Shown here piece after piece: positions 1 through 6,030 of a stretch of DNA of 7,790 nt. Made by a program: the position numbers and the translations under genes. Numbering within the stretch: position 1 is the stretch's first letter; each line of letters starts with the position of its first letter. Origin of the DNA: an uncultured Micrococcales bacterium (GTDB taxonomy: Bacteria; Actinomycetota; Actinomycetes; Actinomycetales; Microbacteriaceae); contig CAIYOE010000235.1 in assembly GCA_903927775.1 (NCBI GenBank), positions 1 through 7,790 on the forward strand, read 5' to 3'. The notes under the pieces are model-generated. The model did not search any database, had not been told where the DNA came from, and saw only the letters and a program-made list of their open reading frames with translations.

Positions 1-1
1 C

Positions 2-997
2 ACAATCGCTGCAACCATCGCCTATGTGGTTGCTCATTACTGGTTGGGACACGCGATACCATTTCTGGCCGTGACTGTCACAATCGCGTCACTAGGCCTG
101 ACCCGCGATGCCCGCCCGCGGCGAATTGCGCAGACCGCGGCCGGCATGGTTACGGGTATTGCACTAAGTGAAGCCATGCTTTTGGCCTTCGGCAAGGGTT
201 ACTGGCAGATGCCGGCGCTGATTCTTTTAGTGCTGCTGCTTGCTCGGTTCGTTACCAATAGCTCCACTTTTGCTCTGGCGGCGGCCACACAATCCGCTTT
301 GGTTTATATGACAGTTGCGCCTGCAGGCGGTCCTTTTATGCGCTCCTTCGATGGATTAATTGGTGCCGCGGTTTCTCTTCTGGCAACGGCCCTGATTCCT
401 CGAGACCCGCGAGGTTTGGCTCGGACAGACGCCCAAAAGCTTTTCGAGGTATTCCTGGAATCCCTTGAGGCCATCAAGGTGGCTTTGAAAAACAGCGATG
501 TGCAAACCGCGGACGCAACCTTGAACACCGTGCGACGCACCCAGCCACTGATTGATAACTGGCGAATGAGCCTGGATTCGGCGATTGCGATTAGCCGAAT
601 CTCGCCGTTTTTGCGCAAGTACCAGGAAGAACTTCGTGGCCAGCTGCGCCTGATGCGCGGCATGGATTTGGCCACCCGAAACCTGCGAGTTGTGGTTAGG
701 CGAATCGACTTTCTGATTCGCGACGGCCAGCGCAGACCCTATCTGGTGGAACTGATTGAACAGATTGAAGCGGGCGTTGTGACCCTGAGGCAGGGCATCG
801 ATGACCCCGAGCAAGAGCACGAAGCTCTGGAAATGTTCTTAGAGATCATTCACCAGCTGGACCCAAAGAAGTTTGGGATCGCCGATCAACTGCGCGAGGC
901 CAGTGTTCTGCTGTTGCTTCGCCCGCTGTTGGTAGATCTTCTTTGCGCCGCCGGCATGCCAGCCGAAGAAGCCAAGGCAGAGTTGCCGGTTATTTAG
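2..997 (+). CDS. FUSC / aromatic acid exporter family membrane protein, 3' part (5' end outside window)
   Basis: The frame is open to the left edge: eight sense codons precede the first possible start, a GTG at 26, and they continue a hydrophobic segment, so the gene begins upstream. About 331 residues are visible. Counting from the GTG at 26, hydrophobic stretches lie at about 1-24, 39-57, 62-77, 80-98 and 107-124. A charged, helix-rich cytoplasmic-looking half of about 200 residues follows, containing many Arg-Gln-Leu-Glu helices (for example residues 194-235). A membrane bundle followed by a long helical soluble domain is the layout of FUSC/ArAE-type proteins, which are thought to export aromatic acids or related compounds. 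The substrate cannot be told from sequence. The stop codon TAG (995-997) lies inside the first unit of a 35-bp tandem repeat. The gene converges on the methyltransferase. The family call is moderately sure; the transport role is inferred from the family. Confidence 0.7.
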   Translation, partial: TIAATIAYVVAHYWLGHAIPFLAVTVTIASLGLTRDARPRRIAQTAAGMVTGIALSEAMLLAFGKGYWQMPALILLVLLLARFVTNSSTFALAAATQSALVYMTVAPAGGPFMRSFDGLIGAAVSLLATALIPRDPRGLARTDAQKLFEVFLESLEAIKVALKNSDVQTADATLNTVRRTQPLIDNWRMSLDSAIAISRISPFLRKYQEELRGQLRLMRGMDLATRNLRVVVRRIDFLIRDGQRRPYLVELIEQIEAGVVTLRQGIDDPEQEHEALEMFLEIIHQLDPKKFGIADQLREASVLLLLRPLLVDLLCAAGMPAEEAKAELPVI

Positions 998-1067
998 AAC
1001 CGGAAACGATTTGCGGTGTGCCGGTTATTTAGAACCGGCAACAATATTCGGTGTGCCGGTTAGTTAG
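985..1067. repeat. 35-bp tandem repeat with hairpins at a convergent gene junction
   Basis: Unit 1 (985-1019) and unit 2 (1020-1054) are each 35 bp and agree at 31 positions. A third, broken copy starts at 1055 and matches 12 of its first 13 bases (GCCGGTTAGTTAG). Each full unit holds the inverted repeat CCGGTT-ATTTAG-AACCGG; in unit 2 the arms extend to 7 bp (GCCGGTT/AACCGGC). Unit 1 contains the TAG stop of the FUSC-type gene. Unit 3 contains the TAA stop of the methyltransferase, read on the minus strand. A further pairing is possible between AACCGGC at 1034-1040 and GCCGGTT at 1055-1061. There is no T-run after the stems, so a Rho-independent terminator is not clearly supported. A transcript-end or mRNA-stabilising role is possible. 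Confidence 0.8.
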
Positions 1068-1875
1068 GCGCCACTGAGTCCCAGGCCACGGTGATTTCCC
1101 CGAGTCGCCAGCGCTTGGAATCTTGTTTTACTGGCCAGCCCGCGTCGGTCATGCTTTTGCAAACCGCCAGCCAGCGTTGGCTCGAACCAAATACACCAAG
1201 CGGTGCGTGGGTGCTCCAGTAAAGGTCTAGGTCCTGCAAAAAGCGGTGAATCTGCTGTCCTTGCACATTGTGGTGAATCAGGGCCTTTGGCAGTCGTTCG
1301 GCAACTTTGCTGGGGTTAACTAGCCCGGCCAATCTGAGTGAAACGGTGAACCACAGCGGTTTTTCGCGATCCAGAGTGACCCAACTGGCCAGGCGGCCTA
1401 TCTCGTCGCAGGTGCCTTCAATTAATATTCCGGTCTCGCTGAGTCTGGATTGCATCAGAGCCCAGGCAGCGACTACTTGAGACTCATCGTATTGACGCAA
1501 AACATTGAACGCTCGGATCAGGTCGGCGTTTGCTCCTTTACCAAAACTCTCCGGCAGGGGAGTCTCAAACCCGCCCAGCGTGAAATGCAGTTGTTCGTGA
1601 GCAACTGCGAGTCCGCGTTCAACGCGTTCGCGGTCAATCTCTACGCCAACCACTCGAGTCTTTGGATTAACGGTTTGGCATCGAGCCAACAGTTCCACGG
1701 CGGTGATTGGGCTCCCACCGAATCCCAAATCCACAACGATGGGGGCATCGGTGGTTTTCAACACGCTCAGGGTGCAAAGGTAGCGGTCAACGCGACGCAA
1801 CCGGTTTGGATTGGTTGTGCCGCGGGTTACTGTTCCCACCGGTTTTTTGACTGCCACGGGTTCAAATTTAGCCAA
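1060..1875 (-). CDS. Class I SAM-dependent methyltransferase, substrate unknown
   Basis: From a TTG start this is a 271-residue protein. A conserved-looking N-terminus rich in Arg and Asn ([15 protein letters not shown], 17-31) precedes a Rossmann-type SAM site. Motif I is [10 protein letters not shown] (47-56), a variant of the usual DxGxGxG, and the acidic end of strand 2 is VVGVEID (75-81). A motif-IV-like segment, [15 protein letters not shown], lies at 117-131. The C-terminal part (about 170-271) is not recognisable and may bind the substrate. No acceptor can be named; protein, RNA or small-molecule targets are all possible. The start is uncertain: the TTG at 1875 has no Shine-Dalgarno sequence, while a GTG at 1857 (residue 7) lies 7 nt after a TAAATT hexamer and could be a leaderless start. 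It is divergent from gpmA and convergent with the FUSC-type gene. Confidence 0.72.
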   Translation of the reverse strand: MAKFEPVAVKKPVGTVTRGTTNPNRLRRVDRYLCTLSVLKTTDAPIVVDLGFGGSPITAVELLARCQTVNPKTRVVGVEIDRERVERGLAVAHEQLHFTLGGFETPLPESFGKGANADLIRAFNVLRQYDESQVVAAWALMQSRLSETGILIEGTCDEIGRLASWVTLDREKPLWFTVSLRLAGLVNPSKVAERLPKALIHHNVQGQQIHRFLQDLDLYWSTHAPLGVFGSSQRWLAVCKSMTDAGWPVKQDSKRWRLGEITVAWDSVAPN

Positions 1876-1882
1876 CTAAACT
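1865..1882. promoter_or_regulatory. Candidate back-to-back -10 elements for methyltransferase and gpmA
   Basis: On the plus strand TAAACT (1877-1882) fits the actinobacterial TAnnnT -10 pattern and ends 7 nt before the gpmA ATG at 1890. On the minus strand TAAATT (1870 down to 1865) ends 7 nt before a GTG at 1857 in the methyltransferase frame. Either arrangement would place transcription start at or next to the start codon, giving a leaderless mRNA. No good -35 is seen at 16-18 bp for either; TTGACT at 1847-1852 is too far from TAAACT. Such hexamers are common by chance, so this is tentative. Confidence 0.3.
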
Positions 1883-1889
1883 TGGAGAC

Positions 1890-2645
1890 ATGTCACACGA
1901 ATACTCTCTTATTCTTTTGCGCCACGGCAATTCCGTCTGGAACCAGGAAAACCTCTTCACCGGTTGGGTAGACGTGGATCTGAGTGACCAGGGTCGTGCC
2001 GAAGCCAAGCGCGCGGGCGAGCTCTTGGCCGAATCCGGTATCAAGCCAGACCTGCTCTATACCTCGCGTCTAAAGCGCGCTATCAACACCGCTCACATCG
2101 CTTTGAACGCGGCCGAGCGGTCTTGGATCGACGTAAAGCGCGACTGGCGTCTAAACGAGCGCCACTACGGGGCGCTTCAGGGCAAGGACAAGGCTCAGAC
2201 TTTGGCCGAATACGGCCCCGAGCAGTTCCAGATCTGGCGTCGTTCTTTCGACGTACCGCCTCCACCAATCGACGACGCAAACGAGTTCTCGCAGGCGCAC
2301 GATGAGCGTTATGCAAATCTAGGCGAGAACATCCCAAAGACCGAGTGCCTAAAGGATGTCTTGGTTCGTATGATGCCGCTTTGGAACGACGAAATCAAAG
2401 CAGACCTCACCAGTGGCAAGACCGTATTGGTCACCGCCCACGGCAACTCGCTTCGCGCTTTGGTCAAGCACCTAGATGGAATCAGCGATGAAGACATCGC
2501 GGAACTGAACATTCCAACCGGCATCCCACTGGTTTACAAGCTGGATGCAGACTTTAAGCCGGTTGTTGCAGGTGGCGAATACCTGGATCCAGAGGCCGCC
2601 GCAGCCGGAGCCGCCGCCGTAGCGGCTCAGGGCGCCAAGAAGTAA
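1890..2645 (+). CDS. gpmA: 2,3-bisphosphoglycerate-dependent phosphoglycerate mutase
   Basis: This cytoplasmic glycolysis/gluconeogenesis enzyme interconverts 3- and 2-phosphoglycerate through a phosphohistidine. The 251-residue protein has the usual family length. It shows the [10 protein letters not shown] signature (9-18) with catalytic His12, Arg63 in SRLKRA, the acid Glu90 in [13 protein letters not shown], and the second histidine His184 in [11 protein letters not shown]. The C-terminal tail (about 235-251) is almost all Ala and Gly ending in Lys-Lys, which is low-complexity and probably flexible. The ATG at 1890 is firm because the histidine motif sits at the usual place. The only purine-rich stretch, GGAG (1884-1887), lies just 2 nt from the ATG, which is close for a ribosome site, so leaderless translation is possible. 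In many actinobacteria gpm sits beside senX3-regX3, as here with phoU in between. Confidence 0.96.
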   Translation: MSHEYSLILLRHGNSVWNQENLFTGWVDVDLSDQGRAEAKRAGELLAESGIKPDLLYTSRLKRAINTAHIALNAAERSWIDVKRDWRLNERHYGALQGKDKAQTLAEYGPEQFQIWRRSFDVPPPPIDDANEFSQAHDERYANLGENIPKTECLKDVLVRMMPLWNDEIKADLTSGKTVLVTAHGNSLRALVKHLDGISDEDIAELNIPTGIPLVYKLDADFKPVVAGGEYLDPEAAAAGAAAVAAQGAKK

Positions 2646-2656
2646 CCTCAAGTCCT

Positions 2657-2700
2657 AACAAAAAACCTCCCGTGCGAATCCGCTCGGGAGGTTTTTGTTA
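2657..2700. terminator. Bidirectional Rho-independent terminator between gpmA and phoU
   Basis: AAAAACCTCCCG (2661-2672) pairs with CGGGAGGTTTTT (2685-2696). Inside the apparent loop GCG (2674-2676) and CGC (2681-2683) can add three pairs around an AATC tetraloop. Outside the stem, TAAC on the left matches GTTA on the right, with one extra A on the left. Each strand therefore ends the GC-rich stem in a run of U, so it can stop both gpmA (plus) and phoU (minus), which converge here. Confidence 0.93.
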
Positions 2701-2711
2701 TTGAAAACTTA

Positions 2712-3362
2712 TTAGTCGTTCTCGTGCCACTCACCGGTGGTCAGGTAGGAGACCTTGGTGCTGATCTCAACCACGTGGTCTGCAAAACGCTCGTGGTATC
2801 GGCTTGCCAGAGTTACGTCCACGGTGTACATGGCGTTTTCTTTCCAGTCGTCTGCCAAAACGATGTCGAACACGCCTCGGTGAAGTTCGTCTACTCGGGC
2901 GTCTTCGGCCTGGATTTGACGTGCTAGGTCGACATCGGTGTTAGCTAGCAAAGTGGTTACCTTGCGAGCTAGTTCGACATCGAGGGAACCCATTTCTTCG
3001 AAGGTGGTTCGAAGCGATTCCGGCACGGCTGAACCTGGGAAACGGTAACGGGCAATCGCGGCGATGTGCCCTGCAAGAGCGCCCATGCGCTCCAAAGATG
3101 CGCTGATGCGCAGCGCGGAAACTAATACTCGAAGATCGCGAGCGACAGGAGACTGTTTCGCCAGCACTCGGATGACTAGCTCGTCTAGAGCCAGAGCACG
3201 ATTTTCGTTTGCCTCGGCAAGTGCGATTGCTTCATCGGCTAGCGTCACGTCGTTGTTCAAGAACGCCTTGGAGGCTTTCTCCATGATGTTGGTTACCGAC
3301 TCGGCGATTTCTACCAGTCGTGTCTGGACGTCGGTTAATTGATTCTGAAAAACTTCGCGCAT
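2712..3362 (-). CDS. phoU: Phosphate signalling regulator PhoU (PhoY-type)
   Basis: PhoU is a soluble helical-bundle protein that links the Pst phosphate importer to the phosphate histidine kinase and keeps the kinase quiet when phosphate is ample. The 216-residue protein has the typical length and the two-fold repeated three-helix layout, about residues 1-105 and 115-212. The first repeat ends in ISASLERMGALAGHIA (86-101). The second ends in YHERFADHVVEI (189-200), with the Glu191-xxx-Asp195 metal-type motif. The start is an ATG preceded on its strand by AGAGAG at 6 nt. The gene is divergent from senX3 and convergent with gpmA. No pst transporter gene lies in the window. Regulation by RegX3 from the shared intergenic region is likely but is inferred. 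Confidence 0.93.
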   Translation of the reverse strand: MREVFQNQLTDVQTRLVEIAESVTNIMEKASKAFLNNDVTLADEAIALAEANENRALALDELVIRVLAKQSPVARDLRVLVSALRISASLERMGALAGHIAAIARYRFPGSAVPESLRTTFEEMGSLDVELARKVTTLLANTDVDLARQIQAEDARVDELHRGVFDIVLADDWKENAMYTVDVTLASRYHERFADHVVEISTKVSYLTTGEWHEND

Positions 3363-3585
3363 TTAGAGCTCTCTTTCTACGTTTCTCATCAAAGTTCCCA
3401 GCCAACTGTTAACGAGGTAAAAACATTGTCTAAACTCCGTGGTAATTGCTGGAACCTCTAGGAATGACAGCATACTCTCCTAGGCAATATGTCTTAGGCT
3501 GAATCCCAAATACATGGTTTGTTAACCATTTGAACAGTTGCTTTGCATTTGGTTAACCGTATGCGCAAAGCAAGAAGGGTCCGGC
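3363..3585. promoter_or_regulatory. phoU-senX3 divergent control region with GTTAAC boxes
   Basis: This 223-bp gap must hold the promoters of phoU and senX3. Three GTTAAC palindromes occur: 3408-3413, 3521-3526 and 3552-3557. The last two are 31 bp apart, about three helical turns, and have related flanks: TTTGTTAACC (3518-3527) and TTTGGTTAACC (3548-3558). The first of that pair also lies in the inverted repeat ATGGTT-TGTT-AACCAT (3514-3529). GTTAACC resembles the GTTCACC-type boxes of actinobacterial phosphate regulators (PhoP in Streptomyces, RegX3 in mycobacteria). A weak senX3 promoter could be TTGAAC (3530-3535) with TAACCG (3554-3559), overlapping the boxes. No strong -10/-35 pair was found for either gene. 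Confidence 0.4.
3573..3579 (+). promoter_or_regulatory. Ribosome binding site that selects the senX3 GTG start
   Basis: AGAAGGG is followed after 6 nt by GTG at 3586. The next in-frame ATG (3595) is 15 nt away, too far for good use. The earlier TTG at 3538 has no purine-rich leader and lies between the GTTAAC boxes. The spacing therefore favours GTG 3586. Confidence 0.6.
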
Positions 3586-4638
3586 GTGCTACAGATGACG
3601 GACGATAACGCTATTTCCCAAGAAATCAGCGATCTACTGGATGTTCTGGATGCAGCCAGCCTGATAATCGACAACCAGGGCACGGTAATACGCGCCAGCT
3701 CCACCGCGATCCAACTCGGCCTTGTGTCATCTAATCTTCTTGTTCATCGCTCTCTCTCGGAACTCGTAGGCCGCGCTCGAGCTAGCCGAACTCCTATGGA
3801 TGCAGAGTTTGAACTTGTCACCGGAATGCGTGGAGAACGAAGCTACGTTTATGCTCGAGCCGGACGTATCGATGGCAAGCACATTCTGCTGCTGGTTGAA
3901 GACCGCACCGAAGCCCGTCGCGTGGATGAAACCCGCCGTGACTTCATTGCAAATATCTCCCACGAGCTCAAGACCCCCATCGGTGCTATTGGGCTTCTAG
4001 CAGAGGCACTTGTAGAAGGCGCGGACGACCAAGACATGGTCAAGCGTTTTGCGGCCAACCTGCAACGCGAGAGTATACGACTAGCCAACCTAGTTCAGGA
4101 CATCATCCAGTTATCAAGAGTTCAATCCGCCGACACCAGCATGAACTTTGGCCCGGTCGATCTTGCCGGCGTAATCCACGATGCGGTGGAGCGCAACCAG
4201 GTGATGGCCGATAAAAAGGGAATTAAGTTCAAGGTTTCGACACCCCAAGGGCATGTGGTTTATGGCGATGCCGAAGCGCTGGGCATGGCGATTAAGAATC
4301 TGATTGAGAACGCAATCATTTACAGCGACGAATCCGGCCAGGTTGGTGTTGGTCTGCGTTCGGTAAAGGGCGTTGCCGAAATCACTGTGATCGACAGCGG
4401 TATCGGTATCAGCGTCGAAGACCAAGAACGCATCTTCGAGCGTTTTTACCGAGTTGACCAGTCTCGCTCGCGACAAACCGGCGGAACCGGCCTAGGTTTG
4501 GCAATCGTGAAGCACGTGGCCCTCAACCACCGCGGGGAGGTCCGGCTTTTTAGTCAGCCCGGTACCGGCTCAACCTTCACCCTCCGTATCCCAGAAGTCC
4601 CATCCCAGCTAACCGAAAACGGTAAGGATAAAGAATGA
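3586..4638 (+). CDS. senX3: Phosphate two-component sensor histidine kinase SenX3-like, without membrane segment
   Basis: From the GTG at 3586 the protein has 350 residues. Order of parts: a PAS-type domain (about 17-108), a linker ending in LLVEDRTEARRVDETRR, the HisKA dimerisation domain with FIANISHELKTP and the phospho-accepting His126, and then a HATPase_c domain. The latter has the N box with Asn242 (KNLIENAI), the G1 box DSGIGI (270-275), the F box ERIFERFYR (282-290) and the G2 box GTGLGLAI (300-307). All catalytic boxes are intact. The linker and HisKA segments closely resemble SenX3 of other actinobacteria. Mycobacterial SenX3 is about 60 residues longer and begins with membrane helices. 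Here no hydrophobic helix precedes the PAS domain, and an in-frame TAA at 3523-3525 excludes an upstream extension. It overlaps regX3 by 4 bases, so the two are translationally coupled. Confidence 0.92.
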   Translation: MLQMTDDNAISQEISDLLDVLDAASLIIDNQGTVIRASSTAIQLGLVSSNLLVHRSLSELVGRARASRTPMDAEFELVTGMRGERSYVYARAGRIDGKHILLLVEDRTEARRVDETRRDFIANISHELKTPIGAIGLLAEALVEGADDQDMVKRFAANLQRESIRLANLVQDIIQLSRVQSADTSMNFGPVDLAGVIHDAVERNQVMADKKGIKFKVSTPQGHVVYGDAEALGMAIKNLIENAIIYSDESGQVGVGLRSVKGVAEITVIDSGIGISVEDQERIFERFYRVDQSRSRQTGGTGLGLAIVKHVALNHRGEVRLFSQPGTGSTFTLRIPEVPSQLTENGKDKE

Positions 4639-5315
4639 CAAAAGTTCTAGTAGTAGAAGATGAGCAGTCGCTTAGAGAGCCGCTAGTTTACCTACTGCAA
4701 AAAGAGGGCTACACAGCAGTTGAAGCCGAGGACGGAATCAAGGCTGTGGCGCTTTTCGAAAGCGAAAACCCAGATTTGATTTTGCTTGACCTGATGTTGC
4801 CCGGCAAGAGTGGTAGCGAGGTTTGCCGAATCATCCGTGCAACCAGCAACGTGCCGATTATCATGCTGACCGCCAAGGACTCCGAGATCGACAAAGTTGT
4901 CGGCCTCGAGATTGGTGCTGATGACTACGTGACCAAGCCTTATTCCACTCGCGAACTGCTCGCTCGTATGAAGGCCGTGCTTCGCCGCCGCGTTGAACCA
5001 GCAGTGGTTGCCACCAACATCATCGAGGCCGGTCCAGTAACCATGGATGTGGAGCGCCACCAGGTGTTCGTTCACGGCGAGAAGGTGTCCATGCCTCTCA
5101 AAGAGTTCGAGCTACTTGAGCTCTTGCTTGAGAACGTGAACCGTGTCCTCACCCGTGGTCAGATCATTGACCGCGTTTGGGGAAGCAACTACTACGGCGA
5201 CACCAAGACCCTGGATGTCCACATCAAGCGCATCCGCAGCAAAATCGAAGACGACCCGGCCCGCCCAGTTCACCTGCTAACCGTGCGCGGATTGGGATAC
5301 AAGTTCGAGGTCTAA
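4635..5315 (+). CDS. regX3: Phosphate two-component response regulator RegX3 (OmpR/PhoB family)
   Basis: This 226-residue DNA-binding regulator is phosphorylated by SenX3. The receiver domain (1-118) has the acidic pocket EDE (8-10), phospho-accepting Asp52 in LLDLMLPG, Thr79 in MLTAKD and Lys101 in VTKPYS. The C-terminal winged helix (about 128-226) has the OmpR-type features LKEFELLELLLEN (155-167), LTRGQIIDRVWG (172-183), TLDVHIKRIRSKIE (192-205) and the closing TVRGLGYKF (216-224). The ATG sits inside the senX3 stop as ATGA and has AAGGA (4624-4628) at a 6-nt spacing inside the senX3 coding sequence, so the pair is one operon. In other actinobacteria it activates phosphate-starvation genes. 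Nothing in the sequence is unusual. Confidence 0.95.
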   Translation: MTKVLVVEDEQSLREPLVYLLQKEGYTAVEAEDGIKAVALFESENPDLILLDLMLPGKSGSEVCRIIRATSNVPIIMLTAKDSEIDKVVGLEIGADDYVTKPYSTRELLARMKAVLRRRVEPAVVATNIIEAGPVTMDVERHQVFVHGEKVSMPLKEFELLELLLENVNRVLTRGQIIDRVWGSNYYGDTKTLDVHIKRIRSKIEDDPARPVHLLTVRGLGYKFEV

Positions 5316-5335
5316 TACTTTTCTGAACAATTAGT

Positions 5336-5366
5336 AAATCCCGCTCAGCTTTCCTGAGCGGGATTT
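5336..5366. terminator. Bidirectional Rho-independent terminator between regX3 and lpqE-like gene
   Basis: AAATCCCGCTCAG (5336-5348) and CTGAGCGGGATTT (5354-5366) form a perfect 13-bp stem around the loop CTTTC. The stem ends in a short T-run on the plus strand and a matching one on the minus strand, though both are short. It lies between the converging stops of regX3 (5315) and the lipoprotein gene (5380) and can serve both. Confidence 0.9.
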
Positions 5367-5379
5367 CTGGTTAAGAGTA

Positions 5380-5934
5380 TTAGTTACTTGGGCTGGCCGA
5401 AGGGCTGGCAACCGGGGTGGCGCTCGGCGCCATGGGTGCGGCGCTGGCGAAACCGGCGACCAAGTCCTTGTAGTAGCCGATAGTGCCGTCGAGCACCGGT
5501 ACCTCGATTGCCTGCCAAGTGCCAGCTACAGAAACCTGAAGCTTAAAAAGCGCTCCAACCTTGCCCGAAAGAGCAAGTTCGCTGGAGTGGATCACGCCAT
5601 CGCTGCCCGCGTAACCAAAGGCGGCAACACTGTTCGCTGCTACATCGATGGTCTGGGTCTTGGAGTTGTCGCCATCGACCTGGAAAGCCACCTGCTGTGC
5701 CTTGGTGCCACCATTGATTACCGAGCCGTAAAGCTCGTAGGTGGTGCCATCGGTGAGTACCAAAAAGTTACGAAGGTCTACCTGCTGGTTGCGGTCCGGG
5801 TGGAAATCGATTCCGGAGCCGTCGCTAGGAGCGTAGCTCTGGAGGCTTTCTGGGGCTGGGTTGAAACTGCAACCTGCGGCCGACAAAAGTACCGCGGCGG
5901 TTACTGCAACTGCAGCAAGCTTACGAACTAGCAA
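5380..5934 (-). CDS. lpqE: LpqE-like lipoprotein, function unknown
   Basis: The frame is open as far as 5988, but a strong AGGAGG (5944-5939 on the minus strand) lies 4 nt before a TTG at 5934, which gives a clean N-terminus. That start yields 184 residues: basic LVRK, a hydrophobic core (6-17), then LSAAGC with lipid-accepting Cys22, a bacterial lipoprotein signal with Ala rather than Leu at -3. The mature part (about 45-160) looks like a single beta-sandwich domain, with segments such as DLRNFLVL (53-60) and YELYGSVINGG (66-76). The Pro/Ser/Ala-rich tail (164-184) is probably disordered. The symbol rests mainly on synteny: in M. tuberculosis lpqE lies divergent from carD, as here. Homologues are sometimes annotated with unrelated functions; nothing here suggests an enzyme. 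It should sit on the outer face of the membrane. Confidence 0.75.
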   Translation of the reverse strand: MLVRKLAAVAVTAAVLLSAAGCSFNPAPESLQSYAPSDGSGIDFHPDRNQQVDLRNFLVLTDGTTYELYGSVINGGTKAQQVAFQVDGDNSKTQTIDVAANSVAAFGYAGSDGVIHSSELALSGKVGALFKLQVSVAGTWQAIEVPVLDGTIGYYKDLVAGFASAAPMAPSATPVASPSASPSN

Positions 5935-5938
5935 AATT

Positions 5939-5944
5939 CCTCCT
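5939..5944 (-). promoter_or_regulatory. Strong ribosome binding site fixing the lpqE TTG start
   Basis: A perfect AGGAGG on the minus strand is followed after 4 nt by TTG (5934-5932). The longer reading from TTG 5988 would put about 18 extra residues before the signal peptide and would bury this site inside the coding region. Confidence 0.75.
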
Positions 5945-5951
5945 GAAAACA

Positions 5952-5962
5952 GCGCTAAGCGC
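5952..5962. repeat. Palindrome in the lpqE leader
   Basis: GCGCT-A-AGCGC is a perfect 5+1+5 inverted repeat. It lies just downstream of the candidate lpqE -10 (about where transcription should begin) and upstream of its ribosome site. It could be an operator or a small leader hairpin; a chance palindrome is also possible. Confidence 0.4.
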
Positions 5963-5968
5963 CCTCCC

Positions 5969-5974
5969 ATTTTA
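5969..5974 (-). promoter_or_regulatory. Candidate lpqE promoter -10
   Basis: TAAAAT on the minus strand in the context GGTAAAATG. Initiation about 7 nt downstream would give a leader of roughly 28 nt containing the AGGAGG. No TTGACA-like -35 is seen 16-18 bp upstream. Confidence 0.5.
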
Positions 5975-6000
5975 CCCCTATAAATCAAGCCGTTCTGTGG

Positions 6001-6006
6001 TAAAAT
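6001..6006 (+). promoter_or_regulatory. Candidate carD promoter -10
   Basis: TAAAAT in the context GGTAAAATG, the mirror image of the lpqE element. Initiation near 6013 would leave a short leader containing GAGAGG (6017-6022), 8 nt before the carD ATG. There is no clear -35; the place where it should be (about 5978-5983) lies against the opposing -10. Confidence 0.55.
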
Positions 6007-6030
6007 GAACTTTTCGAGAGGGAATCCTTA

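Noticed and set aside
356..820. A 154-codon minus-strand frame within the FUSC-type gene
   Set aside because: The plus strand encodes a coherent membrane-plus-helical protein over the same region; the antisense product resembles no family.
1450..1971. A 173-codon open frame on the plus strand overlapping the methyltransferase and the start of gpmA
   Set aside because: It is antisense to a gene with clear SAM motifs and overlaps the gpmA active-site region; its product is low in recognisable structure.
2592..2645. Ala/Gly-rich repetitive 3' end of gpmA as a possible coding repeat or frameshift
   Set aside because: The frame is intact and the stop is followed at once by a terminator; a short disordered tail is the simpler reading.
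3076..3090. Apparent loss of the first Glu-xxx-Asp metal motif of PhoU (ERMGALAGHIA with Ala at 95)
   Set aside because: As I recall, mycobacterial PhoY proteins also read ERMGALA at this place, so this is the normal actinobacterial form rather than a defect.
3458..3500. Repeated CTAGG/TTAGG words and TAnnnT hexamers (3473, 3495) upstream of senX3
   Set aside because: Spacing is irregular (22 and 14 bp) and no matching -35 elements were found, so neither a repeat array nor a promoter is supported.
3538..3585. Upstream TTG start giving senX3 16 more residues (LCIWLTVC...)
   Set aside because: There is no ribosome site, it overlaps the GTTAAC boxes, and the short hydrophobic run is too brief for a membrane helix. 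GTG 3586 has a well-placed AGAAGGG.
4114..5075. Two minus-strand frames (120 and 127 codons) within senX3 and regX3
   Set aside because: They lie opposite conserved kinase and receiver motifs and have no supporting start context.
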